Shown here piece by piece: positions 45,437 to 58,014 of a stretch of DNA of 64,000 nucleotides. Origin of the DNA: Phellopilus nigrolimitatus (lineage: Eukaryota; Basidiomycota; Agaricomycetes; Hymenochaetales; Hymenochaetaceae); the NCBI GenBank assembly GCA_021029095.1, contig JAJOHG010000123.1, positions 20,047 to 84,046 on the forward strand, read 5' to 3'. The position numbers and the translations under genes are program-made. The notes below the pieces were generated by a model, which worked only from the letters and a program-made list of their open reading frames with translations, ran no database searches and was not told the DNA's origin. Numbering within the stretch: the first letter of the stretch is position 1; each line of letters opens with the position of its first letter.

Positions 45437-47279
45437 TGGCGGGCGATGGAAGGCTTTGAAGCGACAGAGACAATGTACGGGTGGACTTTCAGGAGTGAAC
45501 AATTGTGGGGACACGAACTGGCGATTTCTTCCATCCTTTATATGTGCAATTTGCCTGTGACTTTGACCCAGGCGCTGAAGGCGCGCGTCTCGCGTGCCAT
45601 CCCGCGACGCCTGGCAAACCTGCCGGATGGCAAGTTCCATGTTGACCGCACACTCTTGCAGATCTCCATCGCAACGCGTAGGAGCGGCATTAGGTCCTCA
45701 GCCGCGACCTTGGTTTACGGTGTGCATTTATTCTCTCGCTTGAGAGACGCGACTGATCCACGACACTGCAGATTACCTTCACGTGCGGTATACGTGCTAG
45801 TCAAACGAGTGATTCGTTCGTCTCTGATGCAACACTGTGCTAGCTTGAGCTTCAGGTGCTTAGGCGAGCTTTATATCTTATCTTTAAGAATGAGACTCAT
45901 TGTGTCGTGAAGATTTCTTTGTCTACAGACCAACGAGCGTGAAATGCTGCACGATGTCTGACGCTGACAGGCCTGCCCCCATGGCAGATTTGGGGCATTT
46001 GTCAAAGACGCGTCTCGTTCTTTCTGAGCCACCCTGTGAATTGATCCACATTCACAGCGATTTAATGATCCACGCTTACGACAGTAGATCTGCACTTTGC
46101 GATAGACTCATCTCCGATGCGTTTTGACCAGCTGCTTTACTTTCAGCGCTCTTCAGCGCTCTTTCGGGTTATACCGACTCCCTCAAAGCAGTTCATATCG
46201 TGAGGCAGTTTCCTAGACGCGCTTTACATATTAGCGACGCTAATGAGCATTTCGACATGTACCTAGGAGTCGTGGAGTCAGATGGTTGATGATGTCCAAT
46301 CGATCGAGATAGATCCCATTCTTAATCAGCGTGTTCTCCCGTCATCCCTCTGCTGGAGGTTAAGACCGCTAGGTCACGTGTTTTATCCGCAAGCGCGCGA
46401 AAGTGCTGCCGAGATTCGTTTTTTCGTATGAAACAAGGATATGCATTGCGGTGCTCAGGCCTGCCTCGAGCTGTGTATACTCTTGACGGTTTGCTAGTCG
46501 GACATGCATCCAGAGTGTTTGCTTCTTTTCCTCACAGCAACGAGTCTCTCGATTCCCGTTGTCATTTTCGTTGCCTCATCGTCAACTTAATCAATCTGAT
46601 ACAGTTTCGGTTCCGCTGTTCCCGCTGCGCAGGTCAAGATGTGGCAAATTTTACGTGGAAACCTAGAGCAATGTCCGTGCGCCTATAAATTCGATCCCCT
46701 TTTCCATGTATGCTAAATCCTTGGGTTGAGGAGTGCAGCCAAATCGATTCGGGCGACGAAATAGGAAGTCTAAAGGTTCCTTGCCCAAGTCGTCTTTTGA
46801 ACCAATCCATCTGCTCGTTGGTATCTGCCTTTGTCTTCTGGTGAAGTTAGTCCAAAGCCCTCATAAACTCGATCAGTCTATTCCGAGTTGCACTCTCGCG
46901 CGGCTGGAACGAGAGACGAAATCGACGCTGTCATCATGACTGTTCGCGGTCATATAGTTGACATTGAAAAACAAATGTAAACGAAGCTACTAGCGCTCTT
47001 CGGGTCATGGAAGCGCACGGATATACTTGACGGCAGACGCGGGCATATCAAGCAAGAGACAAAACTACAACAAAAGGAAGAAAGCTAATGACATGCATGA
47101 TTTTTTGATTTATTTAGGAGTGAAGAGGTGACTGATGTCAACTTCGCTCGGCGTCAAACTCGCCAAGCTGCTCCTTCTGAAACTAGGATTCTGATGTTGG
47201 CCCTTTATTTCCTGAAATGCAATTCAGAATTCAGTCATGCGAAACCACAGAAAGAATAGTCTACTCACTATATGGGATC
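45437..47279. other. intergenic with duplicated spacer
   Basis: 45560-46230 is duplicated at 56880-57430 and in part at 53510-53770. 46230-47279 is unique, with no recognised gene. Confidence 0.5.
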
Positions 47280-48972
47280 CTATAGCCAAGAGTTGAAATA
47301 CACCTTCGATTTAGGGAAGATTTCGACGAGCGTTTTCCTGTCTATGAGAGGACAGTCACTGACTTCGATTTCCTTGAGTTCAGTGCCTATTGACAATAAA
47401 TCCTTTTGCAATTCTCTGAGGCAACTGGGCTCCAGAAGGTTGCAGTTCTGAAATCGCAATGTGCGAAGATTGTATGCTTCATAATTGAGCACGCCTTCGA
47501 AGTCCAACAGGCATCCTGGTGCTGCGATTGTGATGCTCTCCAGACGAGGGCAACTAAGCAATGAGGCGAAGGCCAACTTCGTGCGAATTTTTTCGCCCAG
47601 ACAGGGTCCAGCACGAAAGCATATGTCCTTTAGGTATCGGTGCTTCGCCATAAATCGCTGAAGTCCGTCCATCCAGTCACGTTCATTCCACTTGTTTTGA
47701 CTAGGATCTACATCTTCAAGTCCACCCCAGCCGTGTCCAGGCCACCCATTCTGATTAAGACGTTCATATTTCACGTCTCTGTATCTGTCGAAAACCACAG
47801 ATATCGTCATCGTTGATAGATTTTCAAGCGACAAACGGCCATTTAAGAATGCAACAACCTTGAGCAACGCGGTCATTTCCGCATCCACGTAAACAAATAG
47901 ACTGTCCACTTTGGATAGGACGACAGGCATTGAGTGTGTCGAATAGTCGCCGTTGATGTTAGAAGATGTAATTAAGAGATTGAGTTTCCGCAGAGACGGA
48001 TATTTGCCTAAAAAGTTACAAATCTCCGTATCGCTGAGGAATCGCCTAGTGAATGATATCCGGCAGTCTAAGAGGCTCTGTCCGAACACTGGCATTAAAT
48101 AGGCATTCGAGGTCGTCACCTGTTCGAGATTTGGCATTTTCCACCCGGAAATGTACTCTATAGAAGATTGTTCGAGTCCACAATCGAGAGAGATTTTACG
48201 AAGAGCAGGAAGATGCAGCTTTTGATGGACTTCAAGTTCCAAAGGGTCACTGATGTAGAGTTCCTCCCAACGGTGCGCGTATGAGAGAAGACCATGAGTA
48301 TCGTTTTTCTGAAGAGGGGTTAGATCTGCCTTTGTAAACGGAAGGTAAGAGCTGTCAAAATGAACGCGCAATCCCAATCCTTGGCTTCTGGAGATGCATG
48401 TAAAAATCTGCTGAAAATGCCACGTCGTGCTGAGCTCGCAATTCGCCCACAAGCGAGGAGAAGCTAGGAGTACTCGTCGAAAACGTTTACAGACTTGTGA
48501 CAAGTCTTGTAATTTGGTAAAGCATGATGCCGAAAGGCTAAGCAGATATAGAAGGAGCTCGTCTGGGAGGGAATCTATTCCATGCTTGAGTGCCGTGCGG
48601 CCAATCTGATCCTTGAAGGCTAATGCTTTTTCCTCGATGGTGTTTGCCAAGAATTTGAGAGCATGGGATATCTCCATGGTCGTTTTAAGACGCTTCCTCG
48701 CATCTATGATAGCCCGGTCGATTTGCTTCGACTGCGAAAAACACAGCGCACTGAATGTATTGTACACCAGAAACAAAGCAAGCAATAACACTTTAGTGAT
48801 CAGAAGAAAGCTCAAGCGTTGAATTGGCGTACTTTTCTTTGTCTACTTCGCACCATATCTGATCAGCGCTGGAGGATCCTCCGTTCATAGACATGTTCTT
48901 CAACACATCCTGCAACACCCTAATGATCGCTTCGTCGGTGTGAAGAAGCACCGTGTCTGCCGTTTCGACCAT
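47280..48972 (-). CDS. F-box protein A5, divergent member
   Basis: Exons 48972-48833 and 48750-47280 give 536 residues; the 82-bp intron again has phase 2. Exon 1 is a leader with ADQIWCEVDKE. Exon 2 carries a clear canonical F-box, SLPDELLLYLLSL followed by QVCKRFRRVLLASPRLW, the best match to the consensus in the window. A long Leu-rich region follows (LRKISLDCG, LRKLNLLITS, LRTLRFQNC). It is clearly the same family as A1-A4 but far more diverged, so it probably predates the local amplification. Predicted SCF adaptor; no damage seen. Confidence 0.85.
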
Positions 48973-50033
48973 CAGTTGCAATCAAGTATTTCCCTAATGG
49001 CAATGTAATGTTAGAGTATATTTCGTCAAAACTCCGATTGTCAATCTTACCGTTAGATGTTAATGATGGTCAACAAGACAAGGGAAGGGTTCGGACCCAG
49101 ATCTTAGACATCGCGTCAGGCCAAGCTTCAGACTCCGATTTAAAAAAAGGTGGCCAATTCATCCGTATCTATGAGTTCGGCACCGGGACGGGCAACTGGA
49201 TTACGCGTTTACCGGGCAACTCGGAAAATCAGAAAAGTCTTCGCCCGCTTGTATAGCAAACGATGCCGCACCATCGAGTTGTCATGGTACGCTGCCAACT
49301 CAACTCATTTGAAAAATAATGAAGTATGTATTGGATGTTTCTACTATTCATCTAAAGCAAAGATTATGCGCACTAAAAACAATAATTTTGCGTGAACAAG
49401 GCAGACGGGAACTAAGACTTGATCTGAGCTCTTTTGGGAGAGCCTATAAGGCTGCGAAGGCAGGCGATCACGATGCAGCCTATGCTTAACGGCAGGTTTA
49501 TGCTTAATGACAGTATGCTTAACGAGAGGTTTGACTGTAACTCAGAAAATTTGTTATATTAAATATGCTTGGCCGTTACGAAACGACGCGCCGTTTGTAT
49601 GCGCATGTACATGCACAATTTCGTGAAAGCCTGGGCATGTTTACGCTAGCTTACGGTAGTTCTGCAAGAAGGAGAAAGAATTTATGCGTCAATGCGTATT
49701 CGCGAGTCCGAAAACAATGACCGAACCACTCACTCGTTTGCCGCCGCCGTTTAGGATATATACTGCAGTACGACCGTGCAAAGCCTCCGGCTGCTCCAGC
49801 GCACGCACAGCGTCCCAGAACCTGGTCTGATGTCGTTTACAGCGCTCCATGCAAACCCCGACTCATACAAATCAAGTACGAAAACCGACGTTCTCAATCA
49901 CAGGAAGTTCTTTTGTCTTTCCATCAGGTCAATCTCAATAATGAAAAAGGTAGGGTCAGTACATTGCATCCAAACAAACGAGAAACGAAGCTTGGTCGTT
50001 CGCCATACATACCATTGAGATGATTTTCTTTGT
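48973..50033. other. intergenic, no gene seen
   Basis: About 1 kb of moderately AT-rich sequence. A slightly GC-poorer block with imperfect TTTATGCTTAA(C/T)G(A/G)CAG repeats lies at 49480-49530. No coding signal. Confidence 0.45.
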
Positions 50034-50858
50034 CTACTTATGGTCGGCGAAAATCACATGGCACGTAGGCAGTATTTCGTTCAGCTCTCGGTTTCTCTTC
50101 AGCAAGTTCCCCAGCGCAGCGTCGTACGCGGGCCTCTCGTCCATCGAGACGAATCTAGTTTTAGGGACAACCGCGTCTCCATATACGAACAGCAATGACC
50201 CAATCAAATACACGACGAAGGCGGTGAGGATACAGACGTACCCCGCGACCTGGCGACCCCTCCCTGTGCGCGGCAATGAAGATGCGCGCGGACCGTACCG
50301 TGTCCGGCGTAGGTCTCACCAAACGCGACTAAATCTGCCCACACACTTTCGTGGCCGTGTGCCTGCGCACAACGTCAGCCGAAACCGAAACAACCGACAT
50401 TGCAGCGGCTGCGAAGGCGACATCAGCAGCAATATATTCCACTCGAACTTCTCGAGAAGCTGCTCGTACGCGTGTTCTACACGGGCCGAGATCATCGCCC
50501 GCGCCAGCTCTCACGAGGGTCATTTTACTCGCGAGAACGGGCCACAGAGCGTGCTGCCGCACCTATTCACATCTACGAATAGATCATGGAGGTCAATTCG
50601 GCGGTCCACCAGCTGAAGGAGGTGCACATCGGCGTTTCTTCCGCTTCGCCCCAGCCAGTCCTCGTACATCTGAAATAAACAGGCTCGGAAGGAGACGGGG
50701 TCGAGCGAAAGATGGCCTAGGGGATACTGCTTGTTGTCCCATTCTCCAATAGTAGGCGTGTGTTCAGCGGCTGCTAACCCGGATTCGGTCGATTGCGGTG
50801 ACGCCTCGTTCGCACTGTGGAGGTCGAAATTCCCACTACTCAGCGGAAGCCCTGACAT
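50034..50858 (-). other. possible small membrane protein gene or remnant
   Basis: Three minus-strand open segments follow each other: 50858-50520 (starts MSGLPLSSGNF, contains MYEDWLGRSG), 50562-50329 and 50276-50034. The last contains one good TM helix (YVCILTAFVVYLIGSLLFVY) and a charged tail. GTAAAA...GTAG at about 50525-50475 could be an intron, but phases do not close cleanly. No family recognised. Confidence 0.3.
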
Positions 50859-51704
50859 GGCATCTGTGGCGTGCGAACTCTTCAGAGGTCGTGAATCTGA
50901 ATATTGTTGGCTCGCTTGCTAGCACAGAATAAGACTTAGCATGGTATGTCAGATATTTTGTTGGAATCCAGACCTGCCTTCGTATTTAATGACAAGATAG
51001 ATGGTGGTTGAGAGGACAGAGCTTTGGACGGCACGGTGGTCCTTTGAGCTGCTCGGATTCAGGTTCCGCGTCCCTTTGAAACACGGCGCGCCTTCGAAAT
51101 TTGTGTCGACCTTTAAGCAGGCCTGCGTATGACTCAGGGCCCCGAGCCGCACGCTTAAAATGAGCTTACTTTCTGCAGATCGAAACAAAGCTTGCGCTCT
51201 CTCAGGATGCAGCCTGTAAACATCTCTAGTCAGAGAAATATTCGCTTCACTGCTCGCTTGACGTATCTTGTACATACAAAATCCTACACACACGAGACAC
51301 ACCAACATATCCTAGACGGCCAGTGCCGACGATCAATGTGTGCGACAGTGTGCAGTACAGTTCAATCGGACTGACAACGACGTTCGGTAGCACACTTCGC
51401 AGAAGATTAAAAAAAGCTAAGGTGAGCTCGCAGCTGCGCGTCTACGACCCACTATTTTCGAGACAAGATAAGTGCACGATGGCTTGGAGGTATGATCGCG
51501 GAAGCGGCTCGTCCGCAGCGCGTCTGATTGTGTCGACGCGCGAGGTAAAGTACCGCCTAGCTTGTCTTTAAAGACGAACTGGAAATAGAAGGTTCTCTGT
51601 GATTACGGATTAAGCTTCCTGTGCGCAACTGCGAGAGGGCGGTATGTTAGAAACAATATTGTTTTAACCAAATGAATGAGCTCACGTATTTCGGAAGCAC
51701 CAGG
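50859..51704. other. intergenic, weak coding signal
   Basis: A minus-strand frame at 51308-50949 starts with a hydrophobic stretch (LVCLVCVGFCMY) and might be the first exon of the gene suspected at 50034-50858. Otherwise nothing recognisable. Confidence 0.35.
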
Positions 51705-53259
51705 TCAAGGTTTCCATATGACCTCCGAGTTCGGGAAGGTGCCTCGAAGCATATCTTCGTCTACTAGACGACAACCAACAACTTCAATCTTTCCGATCAC
51801 AACATTATTAAGGAGGAAATCATCGCGGGCGGCCTCAAGGAACTCAAGATCCATTCTGTCGCAGTTGAGGAAATGAAGAGTACGGAGTTGAGGGACTGTG
51901 TAGCCGCAATCTGGCATCCAAAAGATGTGCCCAGGCGCCTCAATTCGAAGATTCTCCAAGCTTCGAGGCAGGCTGTGCAGGATCCGGCTAAAATCCAAAT
52001 CATAGTCGGCGTTGGGCCCTGAGAAACGGAGGTGAAGATTCTTGAGCATTGGGAAGTGGCGCATTGATTCAAGGATATAGGTCCGTTCCGAATAGACTTG
52101 GAAGTCATAGGCATCATGTCGATAAACGATAGTGAATGACATCTCAGTAACGTTTGGACGAGTGGTTTCAAGAACGCATCTCGCAAACGGGAACGACGTT
52201 TTACCGATGATGCTAAAAGAAAAAGAAGCGATGTTGGAGATCCGGGGACTGTCGTCGTCGTCGTCGATCTCGTCTTCGTAGTATTTGTCATCTTCAACGT
52301 TAACGAGTGAGATCTCTAGGGCTTTCAGGGATATCAATGACTGAAGAAAAAGCTTTAATGTTTCAGGCTGAAAACAGTCCGAGAATTTCATATGGCAATG
52401 GGATAATTTTTGCCCAAAGACTGGCTTGGGGATGACATCCGTGAATTCTAAACATTTGAGGCTTGGTAGACACCACGACGCATAGAAATGAAGGGCGTCA
52501 GCAGGCCAGCACATACGATTGACAGCCAATTTGCGAAGACGTGGCATTTGGATTTCAAGATAATGTTTTGAAATGTGTTCATTTTCGTACTCGGTCACCC
52601 ATTGGAATTCGAGATCCTCCAACTGATCTTTCAGGGAGAAAACGTACTCCACGCACCGAGCCCGATCACGACAGATGAGAGGAATGCTGACTTTAAGCGG
52701 AAAATTCCGACTCCTGTCTACAAGAGCCCCAACCTGCCGGGGGTTCATGCACATGTTCAGCTTGCAGTTCGCCCAAACATGAGGAGAACCCAGCATCACT
52801 TGTCTGAAGCGCGAGCAGACATGCGAGAGCCCCAAAGCCTCCGTGAACAACGAAGTAACAGAGCCCAGTATGAGAGAAAGGATTTCGTCAGGGAGGTCCT
52901 CCAGACCGCGCCTCAGCGCCGCACTATCGATGTGCTCTTTGAATGGCGCACACATCTCCGCCAGCGAGCCTGTCAAGATTTGAAGCGCGCGAAGCATGCC
53001 TGTGGACACCTTCTGAATCCTCCTCGCGTTCAAGAACGTTGTGAAAACAGGCATTTCGTCCAGAAGGACGTGGCTTGCGTTTCTGCATGAAGTATGGACG
53101 TCGTCAGACCGTCGTTCTAGTAAAAACGAGCATCACGCACTGCTCCTTGACCAACTTTCCCCAGAAATGATCAGGGCTCAAGGTGCCATCGCCTTCCGTG
53201 ACAGCAGAGAAGAAAGGTAGTAGCGCAGACAAGCTGCTCCGTTCGAGAGATGAAGACAT
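51705..53259 (-). CDS. F-box protein A6 (tandem triplet, member 3)
   Basis: Exons 53259-53141 and 53082-51705 encode 498 residues with the family's phase-2 intron at the Gln of KLVKEQ. The leader contains DHFWGKLVKEQ. The F-box is strong: DLPDEILSLILGS then HVCSRFRQVMLGSPHVW. The LRR-like region has LRKLAVNRM, LKALEISLV and LRTLHFLNCD, with a short acidic run (DEIDDDDDS). The frame is intact to the family end (SEVIWKP). With A7 and A8 it forms a same-strand tandem triplet with duplicated spacers. Predicted SCF adaptor, target unknown. Confidence 0.87.
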
Positions 53260-54351
53260 CCTTTTCGACTCTGGGGCGGCGATAGGTACGTGCGTGCTGT
53301 ATTTGAGACCGTGTCGAATGCACGGATACACAACTCGATGCGAGCTGTAAGTTACGTAAATGATTATATCTGGTATCTAGTCCTCACGCGAACGAAACCG
53401 GACTGATGGAGGGCTTCTTCGAGCGCTCTCGCTCAGCGTGAGCAATCTGAGCCTTGGCCTGGTCACTGTCCCGCTGAGTGCCATCTACAGAGATCTCCTA
53501 CTCAGTTTGAATGGCCTGCCCATGGCAGATTTCGGAACGTCTGTCAAAAACGCATCGCATTCTTTCCGAGCTACGTGCCATTCAGCGAGCTGATCCACAC
53601 GAACTGCGATTCAACGACCCACACCTACGACAGCAAATCCGCCTCTTCCATGATACTCATCTCCGAAGTGTTTTTACCAGCCGGCTGTGCTCGCCCTTTC
53701 GTGTTGTACCGACTCGCTCGAAGCGGTTCAAATCGTGAGGCAGCTTTTTAGCCGCATTTTAAATATTAGCGATGCTAATGCGCTATCTCAGCACTCGTAT
53801 ATGATTGTGGAGTCCTTGAGGACTCAGGGGGCGTTGGCGATGTCCATCCGATCGCGATAGATCCCATGCTCCAGACAGCGTGTTGTCCCGTCGTCTGCCT
53901 CTCTTCGGGTAAGCCTGATACAAAAAGTTCTCTGGATGACATAAATACGAGCGGACTATCCCATGTTTTACATACACTCTGACGCAATAATATTTCAAGA
54001 ATGAAATTAATGCTATCACCACGGGCATATAGGTAGCCTTGGCTGGACAATTTTTGGAGGCAAATCCAAACGACGCTACTGGCGCAATCAGGAGCATGGA
54101 AGTGCAAATACAATTCTGAGCATACTTGACGCAGGCTTATCAGGCAAGAAACAGAATCGCGAAGAATGGAAGAAAGGAATGGAAAAGAAAGACGTTGAAT
54201 GCGAGGCAAAGCGTAGCTTAGCTTGTCTTCAAGATTAAATGAGATATGAAGGTTTTCTGTGATAATGGAGTAATGTTTCTACGACGGTATGTTAGAGAAA
54301 ATTCTATGTCAGCCAAGCGAATGAGAGCTCACGTACTTTGGGAGGACTAGA
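53260..54351. repeat. spacer between A6 and A7, duplicated
   Basis: 53370-54350 is matched by about 57100-58010 upstream of the next gene pair, for example the ATCACCACGGGCATATAGG block. No gene; short open frames are not conserved. Confidence 0.6.
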
Positions 54352-55958
54352 TCAAGGTATCCAAACGACCTCCGACTTCGGGAAACTGTCTCGCAAATCT
54401 TCTTCTTCTATTAGACGACAGTGTACAACCTCCACCTTTCCGATCACCACATTATAAAAGACGAATCTTTCGCGGACGGCCCCAATAAAATCAAGATCTA
54501 GTCTGTCACAATTGCGGAACTGAAGAGTATGGAGGCGAACGGCTGTGTGATCCCAACCACCTATATATGAAGTGTGTCCTCGCGCCTCAATTTGAAGGTT
54601 CTCCAAGCTTTGAGGCACGAGGATTAGGATTTGGCCAAAATCAAAGCCAAAGCCATGGTCGGCGTCGGGCCCTGGGAAACGGAGATGCAGTTTCTTGAGC
54701 ATTGGGAAGTGTCGCATTGATTTAAGGAGATTCTCTCGTCGGCCTTCAATTTCGTAGCAGTAATCGTCGGGACAGTAGCACTTGGGATAAATGATGGTGA
54801 ATAACATCTCGGTGACATTTAAGCGAATGGTCCTAAGGACGCGTCTCGTAAATGGCACTGAGGTTTCCCCGACGACGCTGAAAGAGAAGTAAGAGATGCT
54901 GGAGACCAGGGAACTCAAATCTTCTTGGACACTGTCATTGTTGCCGTCGTCGTCCTCCTCGCTATCGCTATCCCCGTCAGCAACATCATCAATGTCAACA
55001 AACTCGATCTCCAGAGTTTCCAAAGATGTCAATGATTGTAGAAAAAGCTTTAATGTTTCAGGTTGGAAACCGAGCGTGAATTTCATATGGCAATAAGACA
55101 GATTCTGTCGAAAGACGGGCTTGGGGATGAAGTCCTTGAATCCTAAGTATTTTAGATTCGGCAAGGACCACGACACATAGAAATCATGGGAACGGTAATG
55201 CCCGAATGTAGAGCCTATAGTCAACTTGCGAAGGCTGGGCATTCGAATTGCAGGATAATGCCTTAAAATGTGTTCACTTTCGAAGACGGATATCCATTGG
55301 AAGTTGAGATCCTCCAACCGATCTTTCAGGGAGAAGAGGTATTCCACGTGATGACACCAGTCATCATTGTCCGCAGAAGCAATGTCGATTTTAAGTGGGT
55401 AATTCCGGTTCCTGTCTACGAGAGCCCCGATCTGCCGAGAGTTCATGTCTGTGTTCAGCCTGCAATTCTCCCAGATACGAGGAGAATCCAGCATGACTTG
55501 TCTGAACCTCGAGCAGACCTGTGAGAGCCCCAAAGTCTCTGTAAACACCGACGTAACGGAACCCAGTATCTGTAAAAGAATCTCGTCGGGCAAGCTGTCC
55601 AAGCCCTGCCTGCGCGCCATGCAGTCAGTGCGTTCTTTGAACGTCGCGTTCATCTCCTCCAACGAGCGTGCCAAGGTCTGCAGAGTCAGAAGCATCCCAG
55701 CGGCCTTTTCCTGCAACATCCTTGCATTTTTTATTACTTTGGCTCTGGCGACCTGCGTTACGCTTGAAAAGTCGATGATGGTCAAGTTCCTGCATGGACA
55801 ATAAGCATCATGGTCATCGATCGAGTGATCACCGCGTACTGCTCCTTAGCCAACTTTCCCCAGAACAGGTCAGCGTCCAAGTTTCCACTGCCTTTCTGTA
55901 CAGCGGAAAAGAAAGGTCGTAACGCAGACAAGCTGCTCCGTTCGAGAGACAAACACAT
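54352..55958 (-). CDS. F-box protein A7 (tandem triplet, member 2)
   Basis: Exons 55958-55840 and 55789-54352 encode 518 residues. The leader has DLFWGKLAKEQ; the F-box reads SLPDEILLQILGS and QVCSRFRQVMLDSPRIW. Between the intron and the F-box is a helix with coiled-coil character (LARSLEEMNATFKERT). The LRR-like region holds an acidic loop (DGDSDSEEDDDG). The frame is intact to SEVVWIP. It is closest to A8, sharing the ARMLQEKAAGMLLTLQ-type exon-2 start. Predicted SCF adaptor. Confidence 0.87.
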
Positions 55959-56269
55959 ACTTTTCAACTCTGGGGCGGCGATAGGTACGTGTTTGAGACC
56001 GTATGTATACACGGATCACGACTATGAACTGTAATTTACGTAAATATTTATATCGGGTATCTAGTTCTCACGGCTTCTTCGAGCCGCGCTGTCCGAGAAT
56101 GCGGTGCGACCCGCGTTCATCGGAGGCGTCGCTTTTGCGTGAGTGTCGTGCGCAGGTTGCCCATCACCGGCGCTGGCATTCGCTCGAGCGATACTAGGCG
56201 GCACGTTTTGTCTTCAGCGATCTCGGTCGACTCATACGAGCCGCACTTGTATCCCGAAAGAAGTGCTCA
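55959..56269. other. upstream region of A7
   Basis: Contains the A6-A8-type promoter flank (GGCGGCGATAGGTACGTG, also near 53277). No gene. Confidence 0.5.
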
Positions 56270-57070
56270 GTGGCCTGAGTCCTGGGAGGGCTTTTCGGCT
56301 AGACGCGGACGACCTGATGAACCAGCCGACCTCGCGGTGACTCGCTACTCTATGCTGGCTAATTTACAGCGGTACCTACGGAAGGCGTCGACGGCGTCCC
56401 CATTGAAAGAAGAGTGGAGGTGCGCCGCATGCATCCCGCAGTGCCGATAACTATCATGCAGAAAAGGCGGTCTGCTAGATGAGGTTTGGACGTGGATGAA
56501 CCGATTGAGTGCTGTCGGCACGCTTGAGTCTTGGTCCTCTCGAGTCGGTGCCGGTGGGCGGCGGCGCCGGACTGGAGCCAGGGCGCTTTGGCGAAAGATT
56601 CCGGAGGCGAGAAACCGTCGAGGCCGGTCTGGCGCTCGGAATATGCGAATATATCGTGATGTGTCGAGTGGACCCGTCGTTCGTTAGTGAATGACAGACG
56701 TGAAGTTGGTCTGGAGCTTTAACTCGCAAGTGCTGAAGGCGCGCTTCTCGCATGCGCTCCCGCAACGCCTGGCAGAATTTGCCGGACGATTGACCACGCT
56801 CTGTGCTCTCATTTATTTCCCTAGGGACTTATCGTCCATGACGCGTACGCGTGAGATTCAGATTTTCAGCCGCGACTTGGGTTCAGGGTATGCATACACA
56901 TTCATTATGCTCTGCGTTGAGGAGACGCGATTGACTCGCGACGTTGCAGGCTACCTTCACGTGCGGCATGTGCGCTCATCAAATCAGTACATATTCGATA
57001 TGATCTCTATGCGACGCTGCGCTAGCGAGAGTCCCAGGTATCTAGACGAACTTTATACTTCACCCTGAAG
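56270..57070 (-). pseudogene. relic of hypothetical gene D
   Basis: Read on the minus strand, pieces match gene D exon 1. 56690-56590 corresponds to the ERRNTL...AGLDKFSSPE region of D, and 56460-56300 to the stretch covering its helical VDTAVNL...DVDRF part. The matches are broken by indels and stops, and exon 2 is missing. 56700-57070 matches the D upstream flank (45560-45900). Confidence 0.65.
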
Positions 57071-58014
57071 AATGAAATTCATTATGCCGTTAAATGGTTA
57101 TTTTTTGACAGGCCGACGAGCATGAAATACTGTACGTTGTTGACTTTGAATGGCCTGCCCATGGCGGATTTCGGAGCAACTGTCAAAGACGCATCTCGTT
57201 CTTTCCGAGCTACGTGTCATTCAGTGAGTTGATCCACATGAATTTCTCAGCGATTCAACGACCCACACCTACGACAGCAAATCCACCTCTTCCATGATAG
57301 GCCCATCTCCGAAATGTTCTGACCAGCCGGCTGTGCTCGCCCTTTCGTGTTGAACCGACTCGCTCGAAGCAGACCAAATCGTGAGGCAGCGTCCCGGCCG
57401 CATTTTAAATATTAACGATGCTACTGCACTATGTCAGCACTCATATAGGATTGTGGAGTCCTTGAGGAGTCCTTGAGGACTCCGAAGGCATCGACGATGT
57501 CCACCCGATCGAGATAGTTCCCATGCTCCAGCTACCGTCCTCTCCCTTTTCAACATTCTTTTCCAGTAAAGTTAATACCGATACTCTCCCAATTTTATAA
57601 ACGTTAGTGGGCTATCCTGTCTTGCATACTCTGGCACAAGAATCTCGCGAGAATGAAATTAATGCTATCACCACGGGCATATAGGTAGCGTTGGCTGGAC
57701 AATTTTAAGACGCAAATCCAAACGAGCTACTGGCGCTATCAGGGGCATGAAAGTGCAAGTACAAATCTGAGCACATACTTAACGCAGGCGTATCAGACAA
57801 AAAAACAAGAAATTCAAAAAAGCGGAAGGAAGATGATAACAAGAAAGGCGTTGAATGCGAAGCGAAGCGTTACCAGAATAAATCGAAACATAGGAAATGA
57901 GATATGAAGATTTTTTGTGATTACGGAACAATGTTCCTGTATACATCTACGATGTCAGAGAAGGTTTTGTTTCAACCAAATGAATGAGAGCTCACATATT
58001 TCGGAAGCACTAGA
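57071..58014. repeat. spacer between the D relic and A8, duplicated
   Basis: Matches 53370-54350. It includes GGAGTCCTTGA twice in tandem at 57457-57480, where a single copy occurs near 53810. No gene. Confidence 0.6.
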
